A stretch of 64,000 nucleotides of DNA from Moniliella sp. 'wahieum' (Eukaryota > Basidiomycota > Moniliellomycetes > Moniliellales > Moniliellaceae). The translations under genes and the position numbers were made by a program. This document shows positions 34,818 through 44,739 of this stretch, in pieces. Position 1 is the first letter of the stretch, and the number at the start of each line of letters is the position of its first letter. The stretch spans positions 372,001 through 436,000 of the forward strand of contig RSEE01000015.1 of the NCBI GenBank assembly GCA_003971905.1, read 5' to 3'. The notes beneath the pieces were generated by a model, which did not search any database, was not told the DNA's origin, and was given only the letters and a program-made list of their open reading frames with translations.

Positions 34818-35139
34818 CGCCCGCGCGGTCCTCCACCCCCTCTTATGCGTCAAGTTGTTACTTCTCTCCGACCGTCCTCCTCGTCCCGGCTCAAAGCTTG
34901 TTTGTACAATCTACCCCTTCCTCCTTTTGACTCCGACACAGACGTGTCTTGCGAATGTGCGTCCGCGTATGTAGATGGTGGGCATGGGATGCGATCTGTT
35001 GGAATATTTACGTTCACCCCTACTTGGCACAGCTGCCGAACGTGATCACCAACCGCCGCATCTCTCACGCTGCATCTAACTCGACCAGGGAAGAAGGAGA
35101 ATGGCGTGGGAGGTGGGGTATACATAGCGTGGGTACCAG
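34818..35139. other. Convergent 3' intergenic region
   Basis: About 320 nt between the 3' ends of ATG8 and the minus-strand orphan gene. Nothing recognised beyond probable 3' UTR sequence. Confidence 0.5.
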
Positions 35140-36030
35140 TTAATTCCCGGTTACGCCGAGGAACTTGATCAGTCGCCGCATCCACGTCACGCTCTCCGCA
35201 TGCCGTTTCCACTCCAACAGGGCGATGACGTCGGTACAGAACTCCTCGTGCAACCCAATCTCGTCGAACCAGGTGTTGAGGTCGACGGTGAGTGCGAGCG
35301 AGTGCTTGCCTCGCCGCGCATAGTGGAACTTGTACGGCGCCCATTTCCTCAGTAGGTTGGTCGAGTTGCGCAAGTCTGACCCGTCTGGTACTTTTTCCCC
35401 ATTGGGTAGGATCGGAGGGAGGATCCGGATCTGCTCAATAGACCGATTGGATGGTAGAAAGATCATGGGAACCAACATCAATCCTCGGTCTTTTCGATGG
35501 ATGGCAACCACCCACGAGCAGCTTGATGCATCGGCTTCTCCGCGTCGGGACGACCAAAGTTGAGCGTCGGTTGCTCGTTGCTAGGTACATTGACAAACGC
35601 AATCCGAAACGCATCCAGATGCACATGAATCGTTCCATCCTTCCCAGTGGCTTACTGAGATGCACGTACTTGGACCCCACTTGTTCGCGCATTCGCCAGG
35701 GACCAAGACCCTTGCGGTACACACGCACAATCGCCCCTTGGACCGCATCGCCGAGCCATCGCTCTCCACCACTGGCTGCATGGCCATGATCTGGGCCGGA
35801 GTGGGGCCTTCGGCCGTGGGCGCCGTCACAGCGCGCAGCGGGGCTTCCCATCGCTTGATCAGGCGCTGAGCGGCATTCAGCTTGGGGAAACGCATTTGGG
35901 ACGCTTCCTTGTTGGTCTTGACCCGTGCCAGCTTGGTTTTGCGCTGGTCGATCTTCTTGATGTTGGGTTTGGGGATGCCCAAGTTGCCGCTCTTGTACGC
36001 TTTGAGAAAGGCACGCCAGGAGGAGAGCAT
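35140..36030 (-). CDS. Conserved-looking protein of unknown function, frameshifted
   Basis: I do not recognise this family. The proposed start at 36030 reads MLSSWRAFLKAYKSGNLGIP, a basic N-terminus followed by KKIDQRKTKLARVKTNKEAS. Later segments in changing frames look like folded protein: IVRVYRKGLGPWRMREQVGS, TIHVHLDAFRIAFVNVPSNE, QPTLNFGRPDAEKPMHQAA, VAIHRKDRGLMLVPMIFLPS, and RNSTNLLRKWAPYKFHYARR, ending LIKFLGVTGN at 35140. At least three frame changes are needed. Upstream exons are possible: a GTGCGC...CAG pair lies at about 36125-36065. The basic N-terminus could be a mitochondrial signal, but this is a guess. Confidence 0.5.
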
Positions 36031-36590
36031 CGAGGCGTGCCGGCAGGCGCCAGCGGCCGCACGCGCTGCGAGACAGGGGAGCGGGGGGGTAGGCCGTACA
36101 GCGCGCAGGGGGGAGGGGGCGCACCTCATCCCCAGCAGGAGCGAGGGTCGGGGGGTGGGGCATGGACGGCGTAGAAAGGAGAGATGGGACGTGGGGGAGT
36201 AGAGGGACGTGGGCGTGGAGGCTGGCTAGGCAGTTGTGGTTGGTGGCACTGCCGTTCTTCCCTGGACACTTTCATCTTCATCCATCCTCGAGCTTCGCAC
36301 CACGCCCATTTTTTTCCGACCCCATCGGCTTGAAATATTGTGGCCCCCGGGTCCAGCTTCAAGTTTCAACGTTCAACCCGCAGGTGCTTTGTGACATCGC
36401 CATGCTGCCGTTGTCCTTCTGTGAAGAGTCACGTGGTGTGATGAGTGACGCATTGATGACGGCGAAATGCAGCGAGTAGACAGGACTTTTTTCTCTCTCC
36501 AGCCATCTCTTACTCGGGAAGACTTTAAGAAGGAGCCAGCCTATGGGTTGCATTGTATGAAGGGCCGGTAGTTGAAACTCGACAAAAAAA
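36031..36590. other. Intergenic region upstream of the orphan gene
   Basis: Purine-rich on the plus strand near 36090-36230, then ordinary sequence. It ends in an oligo-A run (36584-36590) that is the Pol III terminator of the neighbouring minus-strand tRNA. No gene recognised. Confidence 0.5.
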
Positions 36591-36674
36591 GGGGTCCGCC
36601 CGGGATCGAACCGAGGACCACCTCTACGAGTTGAAACACCCTAAAGAGGCATGATACCACTACACCACGAACCC
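36591..36674 (-). tRNA. tRNA-Pro(AGG), copy 1, with a 12-nt intron
   Basis: Acceptor GGGTTCG pairs with CGGACCC, discriminator C. The anticodon stem CCTCT/AGAGG holds loop TTAGGG...T, anticodon AGG. The 12-nt intron (tgtttcaactcg) follows position 37. The T-arm is CTCGG TTCGATC CCGGG. Seven T residues follow the 3' end on the minus strand. The mature sequence is identical to copy 2 at 45884-45968. Confidence 0.93.
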
Positions 36675-37075
36675 GGTGTTACAGGTGTCCCGAAGGTCTT
36701 GTTAACAAAAATGCGGAAAATCCCAAGCAGTTTTCCTACTTGCTTTCTCAACTCCACCGGCGATGCCGAAGCCACGTAGGTGGCAGATGTGCGTGTGGCA
36801 GAACACTGAGGAGCATTGGCCCTTGTTCTGTATGGGCCAGAGAGAGATAACCACAAGAAGAGCAGCATCTTGAGGTTCGGCCTGAGTCTCAAGTCGATCT
36901 GAAGGGCGAGGCGTGATGGGTGACGGTGACAGGTGACGCGTGATGCGTGACGCGTGACGCAACACCCACTTCTCACTTGTCATTCCGCCGTCTGGGGCGG
37001 CTGGTTCCGCGCGGGGCCGAGGCCAAAACTTCTTGGCCAGACGCAACGCTACGAGCGGACATCACTGCGAGCACG
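36675..37075. promoter_or_regulatory. Upstream region of the mitoribosomal gene
   Basis: 400 nt between tRNA-Pro and the SOD-like gene. Near 36911-36960 a run of GTGACG/GTGATG words (gtgacgggtgac-like, gtgacgcgtgatgcgtgacg) directly precedes the gene and resembles similar words at other gene starts here. Confidence 0.45.
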
Positions 37076-38056
37076 ATGGCGTTTCTGAGCCGGCGGACGG
37101 TGCTGCAGGCACGCAGCAGCCTGCCCTCGATGCCGCTCCTGGCGCGCAGCCTCCACTCGCTCCCGCCCTACCAGCCCCAGATCGCACCCGAGCTCGGTGG
37201 CGCCGCGCCCCTTCCTCAGCCGCGAGGCTGTCCACCTCGTCGGCACCGTCTACCGCCAGGGCCTGATCACCCGCCTCAACCAGTCGATCCAGGGCACCCA
37301 CATGGAGAACTCCCAATAGCCGATGTGGCCATTGACGCGGCCAGAACCCCAAGTACATCCACGCTTTTGGCTACGCCGCCGACCCTCAACAACGCCTTTT
37401 TCCTTCACAACCTTGTATGTCTTCCCCCCTCCCCCCGTCACGCCCCCCCCCCCCCCCCCGGTCGCCCCTCCTGCGTCCCACTAACACTCCCGTGCAGAAA
37501 CGCAGGGCTGAAGGTGAGGCGCCTGCTATTCCCACAGGGAAACTGCGTGCGCGGATCGGCAGGACTACGAGTCGCTTCCGGCGTTCAAGTCGCAGTTCAG
37601 TGCTGCTGCCTTGGGCCTGGCCCAAGCTGGCTGGCTGTGGCTTGTGCGCGACCAAACTGGCCGCTGGGCATTTTCCCACCATCGGCCGGTCGACGTTGCG
37701 CTGGTGAGCAAGCAGAGCAAGCGTGGCCTGCACGACTTTGAGGCGACCTTGATTGACACCCCTCCGCAGGAGGAGGAGGCGGCGCCCTCGTCGCCCGCGG
37801 CCACTATGGCTCGGCCGAGCCCCAAGCCAACTATGTTCCCTTTGCTCGTCTTGCCTCGGCGCGGGACAAGTCCAAGGTAGGCCAGGACCTCACTCCCCTC
37901 TTCTGCATCTCGCTCCACGAGCACAGTTGGCTCCCCGATTACGGCATCTGGGGCAAAGAGGACTACCTGGTCAACTTTTGGCACAGCCTCGACTGGGACA
38001 AGGTCAGCAAGGCCTATTCGCACGTCCCCATTGTGGCTCCGTCCAAGGAGGCGTAA
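37076..38056 (+). CDS. Mitochondrial small-subunit ribosomal protein, Fe/Mn-SOD-like (mS42/mS43)
   Basis: Superoxide-dismutase-fold protein of the fungal mitochondrial 37S subunit (yeast Mrp1/Rsm26 type). The start MAFLSRRTVLQARSSLPSMP has the Arg/Ser composition of a mitochondrial presequence. The body reads LSREAVHLVGTVYRQGL and LNQSIQGTHMENS in shifted frames, then FFLHNL. An intron (37415-37497, GTATGT...CTAAC...CAG) joins FFLHNL to KRRAEGEAPAIPTGKLRARI. The C-terminal SOD domain has YESLPAFKSQFSAAALGLAQ, GWLWLVRDQTGRWAF and ISLHEHSWLPDYGIWGKEDY. At the position of the SOD metal-ligand motif DxWEHAY it has SxHEHSW, so the Asp ligand is missing, consistent with a structural role. At least three frame changes are present. 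Confidence 0.83.
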
Positions 38057-38259
38057 TTCTCTCCGGTAGGTTGGAACCAATCCAACGACGGTTCTGCTCC
38101 TGCAAACAGACTCTGGTCGTCACAGATGAGTACAGGCGAGGTCTTCCGCAGTCATCTATAGGGGACTGATTATGTGGAAAAGGAAGACGGGAAAAGGCAA
38201 AGTGCATTTCACCCACCTCAAGTGGGGCAGTAGAGGGTATAAATGGGGACGACAGTTGG

Positions 38260-38997
38260 TTACCAGTCGCAGGCGCTGGCAAGCAGGCGGGCAATACGCT
38301 CCAGGCCCTTGCGGTCCTCCTCGTCAAACCCTTCCAAGGCTTCACAGTCAATGTCCAGAACACCAATGATGATCTCGTCCTGGTCTCCACGCCCCTGCCA
38401 GTCGACCAGGTCAGAGGCCAGCTCGGCCTGATGGGCCTTGCTCAGCGCACTACGCGAAACAGTAACCGGCACAACGATTTCCGACAAGGAGGCACTGTCA
38501 CAAGCAATGTGGCCCGCTGCAAAAATGCGTTAGTAGAATGCCCCAGGGGAGGGGGGTGGGGGGTGGGGGGGGTTAGACGCACGGTAGGCATGGGTACTGG
38601 GCACAATGACGGTGCGCGGCGGAAGGAGGGCGCTTGCGTCGGCACAGACCCACGTCCGGGACCGAGGCGATCTGCTGGCAAGCGGGTAGGCCGCAAAAGG
38701 GCCAGGAGCAGCGTCGGCCGCTTGACCTGGCCACGGGGAGAAGTTGGGGCGAGGATGGGAGAAAGGAGGTAGAAGCCAGCCCAGTTGATCGTCTTGGCTT
38801 CGTAGCCCGGGGTAAGTTCGGCCAGACGCTGCTGGAAGCGGTTGAGGCCAAAGTAGATGAGACTCGAGGCGTTGGCTAGGTTGGACACCCAGCTGCGTTG
38901 GCCATCGACCAGACTTTCGATGGAGATGAAGAGGTGCTGTAGAAGCCTCCTTGGTGCGGATGTGCTCAGGGATGGAAGCAGCGTCGGCGTGGACCAT
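38260..38997 (-). CDS. Free methionine-(R)-sulfoxide reductase (GAF-type fRMsr)
   Basis: Reduces free L-methionine-(R)-sulfoxide using thioredoxin. The proposed start at 38997 reads MVHADAASIPEHIRTKEA. The GAF fold follows after a frame change: QHLFISIESLVDGQRSWVSN, LANASSLIYFGLNRFQQRLA and INWAGFYLL. The three family cysteines are visible in PFCGLPACQQI, in the VGVCADASA-like segment and in PGHIACDSASLSEIVVPV. An intron (38582-38517) has a perfect CTACTAAC branch site and joins HAYP to GHIAC. The C-terminal part DEIIIGVLDIDCEALEGFDE and the end ERIARLLASACDW are intact. Length is about 220 codons including the intron-split part. It is divergent from a sulfur amino-acid acyltransferase 410 nt away. 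Confidence 0.9.
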
Positions 38998-39407
38998 GGT
39001 GGATGGGGGGGGAGGGAGGAAAGGTAGGCAGCCGGAAGAAAAAGAGCAAAAGAGCAAGCTAGAAGAACGGCAGTGGGACGGTGCGGACCGGAAGGTAATG
39101 ACGCGCAGAGCGGTGAGCAGAGACCGGAGTGGCCGAAGCAATGATTCGCAATGGGTGAACTAGTGACTGGTGCACGCTGACGTCTAGCTGGATGGGAGCG
39201 ACTGGTGACCAAAATATTTCGGGTGCATTTTAAGTCCGCTGGTTCGTGGCTGCGCGCCACAGTGGCGCCGAGCGCTAGCACGCCATCCTCTTTTCCTGCC
39301 CAGCCGCTTTTCTTGTCCCAGTGCACGGGCCGGACGGGGGCAGGCAGCCGCCCCCTCCGCAGCGCTTGGCGCCGTCTCGGTCGTCCCGCCTCTTCTGTTT
39401 GTGGGCC
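38998..39407. promoter_or_regulatory. Divergent promoter, fRMsr / serine-homoserine acyltransferase
   Basis: 410 nt between two start codons of sulfur amino-acid genes. It holds ACTAGTGACTGGTGCACGCTGACGTC-like sequence at about 39159-39185 (with TGACGTC, a bZIP-type half-palindrome) and GCGACTGGTGACC at 39199-39211. Shared regulation is inference. Confidence 0.45.
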
Positions 39408-41229
39408 ATGTCTGCCTTGGCTCGCTTAGGCCGCGTCCGTGGGAGCCCACGCCGGTCGTCGTCGCTGCTCCGCCGGCACATGCCTCGCGTCCAGCCAGCG
39501 CCCGCCTTCCTGCCGGCCGCCTGCCCAAGCCGCCGACGGGTGATGGCGTTGCGTCCGCCGTCCCCTCGCCGCTGGGCGTCTGCACCGCCGGCACCGCCTC
39601 GCCGTCTTCCCCTGCGTCGATGCAAACGCCCAGAGGGAGGCGCGCCTGCGGTCCCAGGGCCCCGTGCTCTTCGACAGCGCCCGCGCCGGCCCGGCATACC
39701 GCGATCCCGTCCTGGGAAAATGCGACGACCCAAACGCCCAACAAGGAGCCCACCTACACATCCAACCACTCGGGCTACCGCACCTACCTCCATTCCGAGC
39801 CCTACCGTCGGACTATGGCGGGATCCTGCCCCAGTTCCAAATCGCGTACGAGGGGGGAACGCTGAATGAGGCGCGAGACAATGTGGTGCTGCTCCACACG
39901 GGCTTGAGTGCCAGCTCGCATGCGGCCTCCACCGAGGCCAACCCGTCACGCGGATGGTGGGAGGACTTCCTGGGCCCAGGTAAGGCCGTGGACACCAACA
40001 AATACTTTGTCATCTGCACCAACGTCCTCGGCGGCTGCTACGGCAGCACCGGCCCCTCTTCCCCGTACCTGCTGCCGCTGGGTCCCCAGACGCCGGCGCA
40101 TGGGGCACACGCTTCCCCATCCTCAGCTTGTTTGATATGGTCCGAGCCCAGTTCTTCCTTCTGGATTCCCTCGGGATCAGCAAGGTGTATGCAAGTGTGG
40201 GCAGTAGCATGGGTGGCATGCAAAGTATTGCGGGGCCCACCTCTTCCCCGAGCGGGTGGAACGCGTGATCAGTATCAGTGGCTGTGCGCGATCGGGACCG
40301 TCGAGCGTAGCGCTGCGGTATGCGCAACGGAGCGTGATCATGGCCGATCCCAACTGGAACCAAGGCTTCTACTATGGTCCGGGCCAGATCCCTCCCCACA
40401 CAGGGATGAAGCTGGCACGACAAGTGGCCACAATAACGTATCGCAGTGGTCCGGAGTGGGAGCAGCGGTTTGGTCCGTCGTCGTCGCGCGGCCCAACCGA
40501 ACGTTTCCCCGCCGGCGGCCTTGCCTGCCATCTCGACCACCCCAGCCACCGATGCGGCGCGACTGGCGGAGCAGGAGGCGCCGTTTGAGGCGGACCCGGC
40601 CCTGTGCCCGACTTTTTGATTGAGACCTACCTTGACCACCAGGGGAATCGTTCTGCTTAAAGTACGATGCCAATTCGTTGATTTATGTGAGCAAGGCGAT
40701 GGACTTGTTGACATGAGCGACTTGTCCTGCGCGACTTGGAACGACGAAAGGAGATGCGGCGCAAGATTGAAGAGGGCATGCCGTCGGAGCAAGCCCTGGC
40801 GGAGATGCAACGACAAGCCGAGCAGGACGACGCGGATGAAGACGAGGGTGGGACCAAACCCTCTCCCGCTCTTCGTCGCGCGTACACGCCGCCAACACAT
40901 ATCCACCATTACCTCCCCCGCTGCTCATGCATATGTTCCTGCCTTGGCCCGCGGCCTGGCCAACTTGCGTACCAAACCCACCCTTATCATTGGCGTCCAG
41001 TCCGATGTGCTCTTCCCCGTCGGCCAACAACGTGAACTCGCCGAATGTCTCCGCATGATTGGAAACGACAGGGTCAGCTACTACGAGCTCGACGCGCCGT
41101 ACGGCCACGATAGTTTCCTGTATGTACTTCCCCCCTTCCCCCTGCCTCATTGGTGGGTATCCTGCTGACCCAGTCTCTAGACTCGACGTGGCCTCGGTTG
41201 GCACGACCGTACGTGGTTTCTTGGGCTGA
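39408..41229 (+). CDS. MetX-family O-acyltransferase: serine O-succinyltransferase or homoserine O-acetyltransferase, frameshifted
   Basis: Alpha/beta-hydrolase acyltransferase that activates serine (cysteine synthesis) or homoserine (methionine synthesis). The start [20 protein letters not shown] looks like a mitochondrial presequence, which favours the fungal Cys2/CysA serine-acyltransferase group; the body motifs [18 protein letters not shown] and [20 protein letters not shown], then [16 protein letters not shown], fit the same group. The nucleophile elbow is GSSMGGMQ (about 40200-40225). Further hallmarks are [53 protein letters not shown], and the catalytic Asp/His segments [11 protein letters not shown] and PYGHDSFL. 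An intron at 41120-41180 joins SFL to [15 protein letters not shown]. Several frame changes, notably near 39700, 40080, 40230 and 40500, break the gene. Confidence 0.85.
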
Positions 41230-41279
41230 ATCATCTATCTCGTTGGCTACGACTCGCATTGGGACAGAGCATGGGGTAT

Positions 41280-43034
41280 CTAATAGTCGTCCAACAATGT
41301 CGCATCGTGCGGCCCTAGTTCGCTGAGCCAAGGCAGGGGAAAATCTTCTTGCAAACCAACCAACTCTCCTCGGGATCAGCCTTGGCATCGGGTAGTTCGG
41401 CTTCCAGCAGCTCCTCCATAGCGTGCATGTAGACCTCCTGTTCCTCTTCGGAGCGAGGTAACCTTCCATCTCATCGGGCTGGAACAAGACCTGGTCCAGT
41501 TCGTCGGGGGCAGCTTGTCCAACGCGGCCCAATTGGTGATTCCGCGCAACGAGGCAACACTCGGCTTGGGCGCGGGCTGCGGGCTGGTCGGACGTGGGGG
41601 GCAAACAAGGAACCGACAAGATGGAGGGAACTTGTCCTCGCGCGCGCTGTTCCGAGAGACGACACGAAACGATAGCTGGCGCGTACCGGATCAGATCGGA
41701 CCGCGAAAGCGAAAGCGAAAGTGTACCGGTCGGTGGTGTTGGGCACAGCAGCTGGCCGACTCGGTTTGGGTTGTCCAGAACGAATCACGACCGCGCACCT
41801 TGGTCCGTTGGACCCGAGCCGCGCAGGCGTCGGATGCACCCAGGGCAGTCCCACGGCAGCTGCGCGAAGCGAGCGGAGTGTAGCAGTTGCGATTTCTTCA
41901 GTACGCTGAACGTTACCGGTCGTTCCTCCGGCCCGAGAGAGAAGCGAAGAAATCGACTCGGCTGAAGGAGCGGTGATGAGGAGGTTCATCAGCTCGGTCA
42001 TGGGCTCGCGTTGGAGCGGATGACCATGACATACTTCAAGCGCGAGCCCGAGACAGCTCAATGCGGACGTAAGAGGATCGCGCCGAAATGCAACGGGTTC
42101 CATGCCAGGCGAAGAACCAAGCCCGGACCCAAAGAGTTCCGCCAAGTCCATAGCTAGCGACTCGGCTCGTGCTAGGTCCATACCAGCTACCACCTCAGTA
42201 GCCGACACGAGCCCGGAAGCCGCCCGACGCGTGCGTTTTCGCGCTGGAGACGAAAGCGTACCCTGCACCGCCTTTAGCCGGGTAACGATCCCGGGAATCT
42301 CCGTACGCGGGTCGAGCGTGGCAGAACGGGGAAAAGTGGGTGTAGATATACGTGAGGAGGAGATACTTGGCCTGGATGTTGTACGCACTCGTCTCGGCCA
42401 CTACGGCCAAAGGGTCAAGCGGAACCCAGTGGTTGTGCTGGTACAGCAGGGCAAATACAGCGGCAGCAAAAGCGCGTTGCCGTGACCCTGGATGCCCCAC
42501 GGAGCTTAGCATGAACAAGGGCGTGCGTGGCTTGGGGCGGCAGGCTGCTGTCGGTTAGCACAGGACGTCGTCGCGGCGGCACTCAAACGGGCCACAATCG
42601 ATTCCTCTATCTTGACCTCGGTTGTCGTGCCAGATTCGGTCCGAACAGACGATAGGCCGTCTTGCCTTTCGTCCCGCGCGCGCACTCGAGCACCATGCGT
42701 TCCGCCTGCGTCTGGAGCGCGGGCGAAAGCGATCCGCCCACCGCCGGCACACGCGCAGCGAGGCGGCCGATGATCTGGCGGATTTGCGTCGCAGCATCGG
42801 CATGTGGAACGAGGAGACGTACTGGGTACGCGCCCAGGTACGCGTGCGGAACTGGGACGAGGCCAGCACGCCCCCCACGCCCACAGGAGCGACTTGGCGA
42901 GTGCCCGTGCCGTACTGGGCGTCAAACGCGGCTCGTACTCGGTGCGCTCGAGAAAGAAGCCGCATGCGGGGCAACCGAATTGCCCTCCTCGTGCACCAGA
43001 GCGGGGTGGTCAACGCACAGCGGCAGCAGCTGCC
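41280..43034 (-). CDS. Uncharacterised protein, frameshifted; start unresolved
   Basis: Minus-strand coding sequence I cannot name. Near the 5' end it reads GCPACGFFLERTEYEPRLTP, with a CxxC pair; then SLSPALQTQAERMVLECARG, KGKTAYRLFGPN, TTTEVKIEESIVARLSAAAT, and the helical QRAFAAAVFALLYQHNHWVP, LDPLAVVAETSAYNIQAKYL and LLTYIYTHFSP. The middle runs SLAMDLAELFGSGLGSSPG and EPMTELMNLLITAPSAESIS. The C-terminus is acidic (EEEQEVYMHAMEELLEAELP) and ends SELGPHDATLLDDY at 41280. At least five frame changes are required. The 5' end is uncertain within about 100 nt. It is convergent with the acyltransferase gene 50 nt away. Confidence 0.5.
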
Positions 43035-43453
43035 GTGCAGCTAGGTGGTAGTGGTGGTAGTGATCGGGCGGCGGTGATGCAGATGGGAGGCGTTTAATTA
43101 CTTGCGCTGGGCAACACCCAGCTGGAAGGACCAATTTCAAAACCAAATGTCGGCGCACACCAGTCCCTGTTGCACCGATCTCTGTTCTGTGGCAGACTAA
43201 CACAACACGTCAAGCTTCAAGGTGACCATCGAGAAGATCGACTCAGGCCAGCAGGTGCTCTGCATCGTCCAGTCCCTTTATACTGCCAAGTCACTAATAG
43301 TCAGGGACCTTTGCCCATGGCCCAGCGCCTCCCACACGTCCTAATAGACTGGGGCATCTGTTACTGGGAACAACAAGCTTAGAGCAGGAAGGTATTACGA
43401 TTCTGTCGCCTGGGTTACATGGAGGAGATGAGCGCGGGGACAAGGCGGTCGTT
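43035..43453. other. Intergenic region
   Basis: About 420 nt between two minus-strand genes. It should include the upstream gene's 3' UTR and the downstream gene's promoter. A CACGTCAAGCTTCAAGGTG stretch lies near 43205. Nothing else recognised. Confidence 0.45.
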
Positions 43454-44371
43454 TTAGTTGCGTGCTGCGCGAGGAGCCAGGTCAGTAGCGGTAAGAACAA
43501 TGGAGGGTTATAGAGAAGCGGGACGACGTACCTCCCAATTCGTGAATCTGGCGCTCCGAAGCAGCGATCGAACGTTCCAACAAGAACGTCAGGAGGCCCA
43601 CGCCGGCCGAGATGGACCACCAAGCAGCATTGTTGTTGCTGCCAGCGCCAAAGACCATAAGCGGAAGGGGCAAAAGAAGGATCCAGAGGAAAAAGACATA
43701 CATCACCCGCGGCGCCACGGTTTTGACCACCAGTTCCTGCGGTGGGCGAATGCCATCGGGACCGGCCTTGCCCGGTGCCCACTTCATCGTCGACAAAGTC
43801 TCCACAACAAAGTCGGGCGCAGTACCAAACGCATGCGGTTGCGCAGGGAACGCGAACTTTTTCCTCCGGCTCACCACGAAGCGCACACCCATCGCGTCGG
43901 CAATCTCCCAGGCCAGCGCGTAGAGCAGCGTTCCTTGCACGCAGAGGAAGAAGAGGTAGAAAGGCAGGGCGGGGAGGTAGAGAAGGTCATCGAGTGTGCC
44001 CGTATGCTTGCCATGGAACATGGTGTATGCATCTGGGAGTGGGTGCCGAGGATGTAGGAGGGGATGGGGGTCAAGTAGAGCACAAACGTGCTGAGGAGCA
44101 GGACAAGCGAGACAAAGCGGTAGCGATAGGCGATCTTGCGGCTACGCGCACTCAGGCGCTCGATGGTGGCGTGCTGGACTGCAGCACAAGGAAGAGGGTC
44201 AATCCATACTGCTACTGGGACGCAACGCGCGCAAGACACGACGGCCAACGTACCGGCAGGGTCGATGCCGCTGGTGCCGATAGGCGCTTCGTCGAGCACG
44301 GCGAGTGGGTCGTCGGTGGTGGACGCGTCATACTCGGGACGGGGAGCAGGGCGGGCACGAAGAGAGGACAT
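43454..44371 (-). CDS. Uncharacterised four-helix membrane protein
   Basis: Three exons on the minus strand: 44371-44254, 44178-43532 and an 11-nt last exon 43464-43454. Introns 44253-44179 and 43531-43465 have GTACGT...AG ends; the last junction gives the C-terminus HELGARN. The start reads MSSLRARPAPRPEYDASTTD. Predicted helices are FVSLVLLLSTFVLYLTPI, LPALPFYLFFLCVQGTLLYA, VMYVFFLWILLLPLPLMVFG and WSISAGVGLLTFLLE. Between helices 2 and 3 lies a basic loop with VSRRKKFAFPAQPHAFGTAP. One frame change occurs near 44015 (MHTPCS to MFHGKHTG). About 258 residues. The family is not recognised; it may be a fungal organelle or ER membrane protein. Confidence 0.6.
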
Positions 44372-44739
44372 GGTGGTGGGGATGGGATGGGAGCAGCGAC
44401 CCGACGGGTGGCTGTGGTTTTCTTCTCGAGGGGCAACTAGACAGGCCGCTTCGAGTTTCGAAGGAGCGCGCCGCGCTTGGAGGGCTGCGCCGGCGCTTCA
44501 ACACAATTGCCTGGACCCGTGGCGCTCACGCGCAGCCAGCGGGCAGTCAGTGACTGGTCCCTTGCGGCGGCCCTCGCTGGGTACACGTAAGCGCCGCCCT
44601 CAATCTGCGCCAAACGCAAGTAGGTTGCAGCGTTCGCGTTCAAACCTTCAGATCTCAGAAGCGCTCGTCAAATTAATCCAAGTCGTGTCAAACTACACCC
44701 CCGCAACCCTGCCAGCCCCACTCAGTACTCAGTACTCAT
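44372..44739. other. Intergenic region with recurrent short words
   Basis: Upstream of the membrane-protein gene. It holds GCAGTCAGTGACTGGTCCC at 44543-44561 and ACTCAGTACTCAGTACTC at 44721-44738, both matching words found at other gene flanks. Confidence 0.5.
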
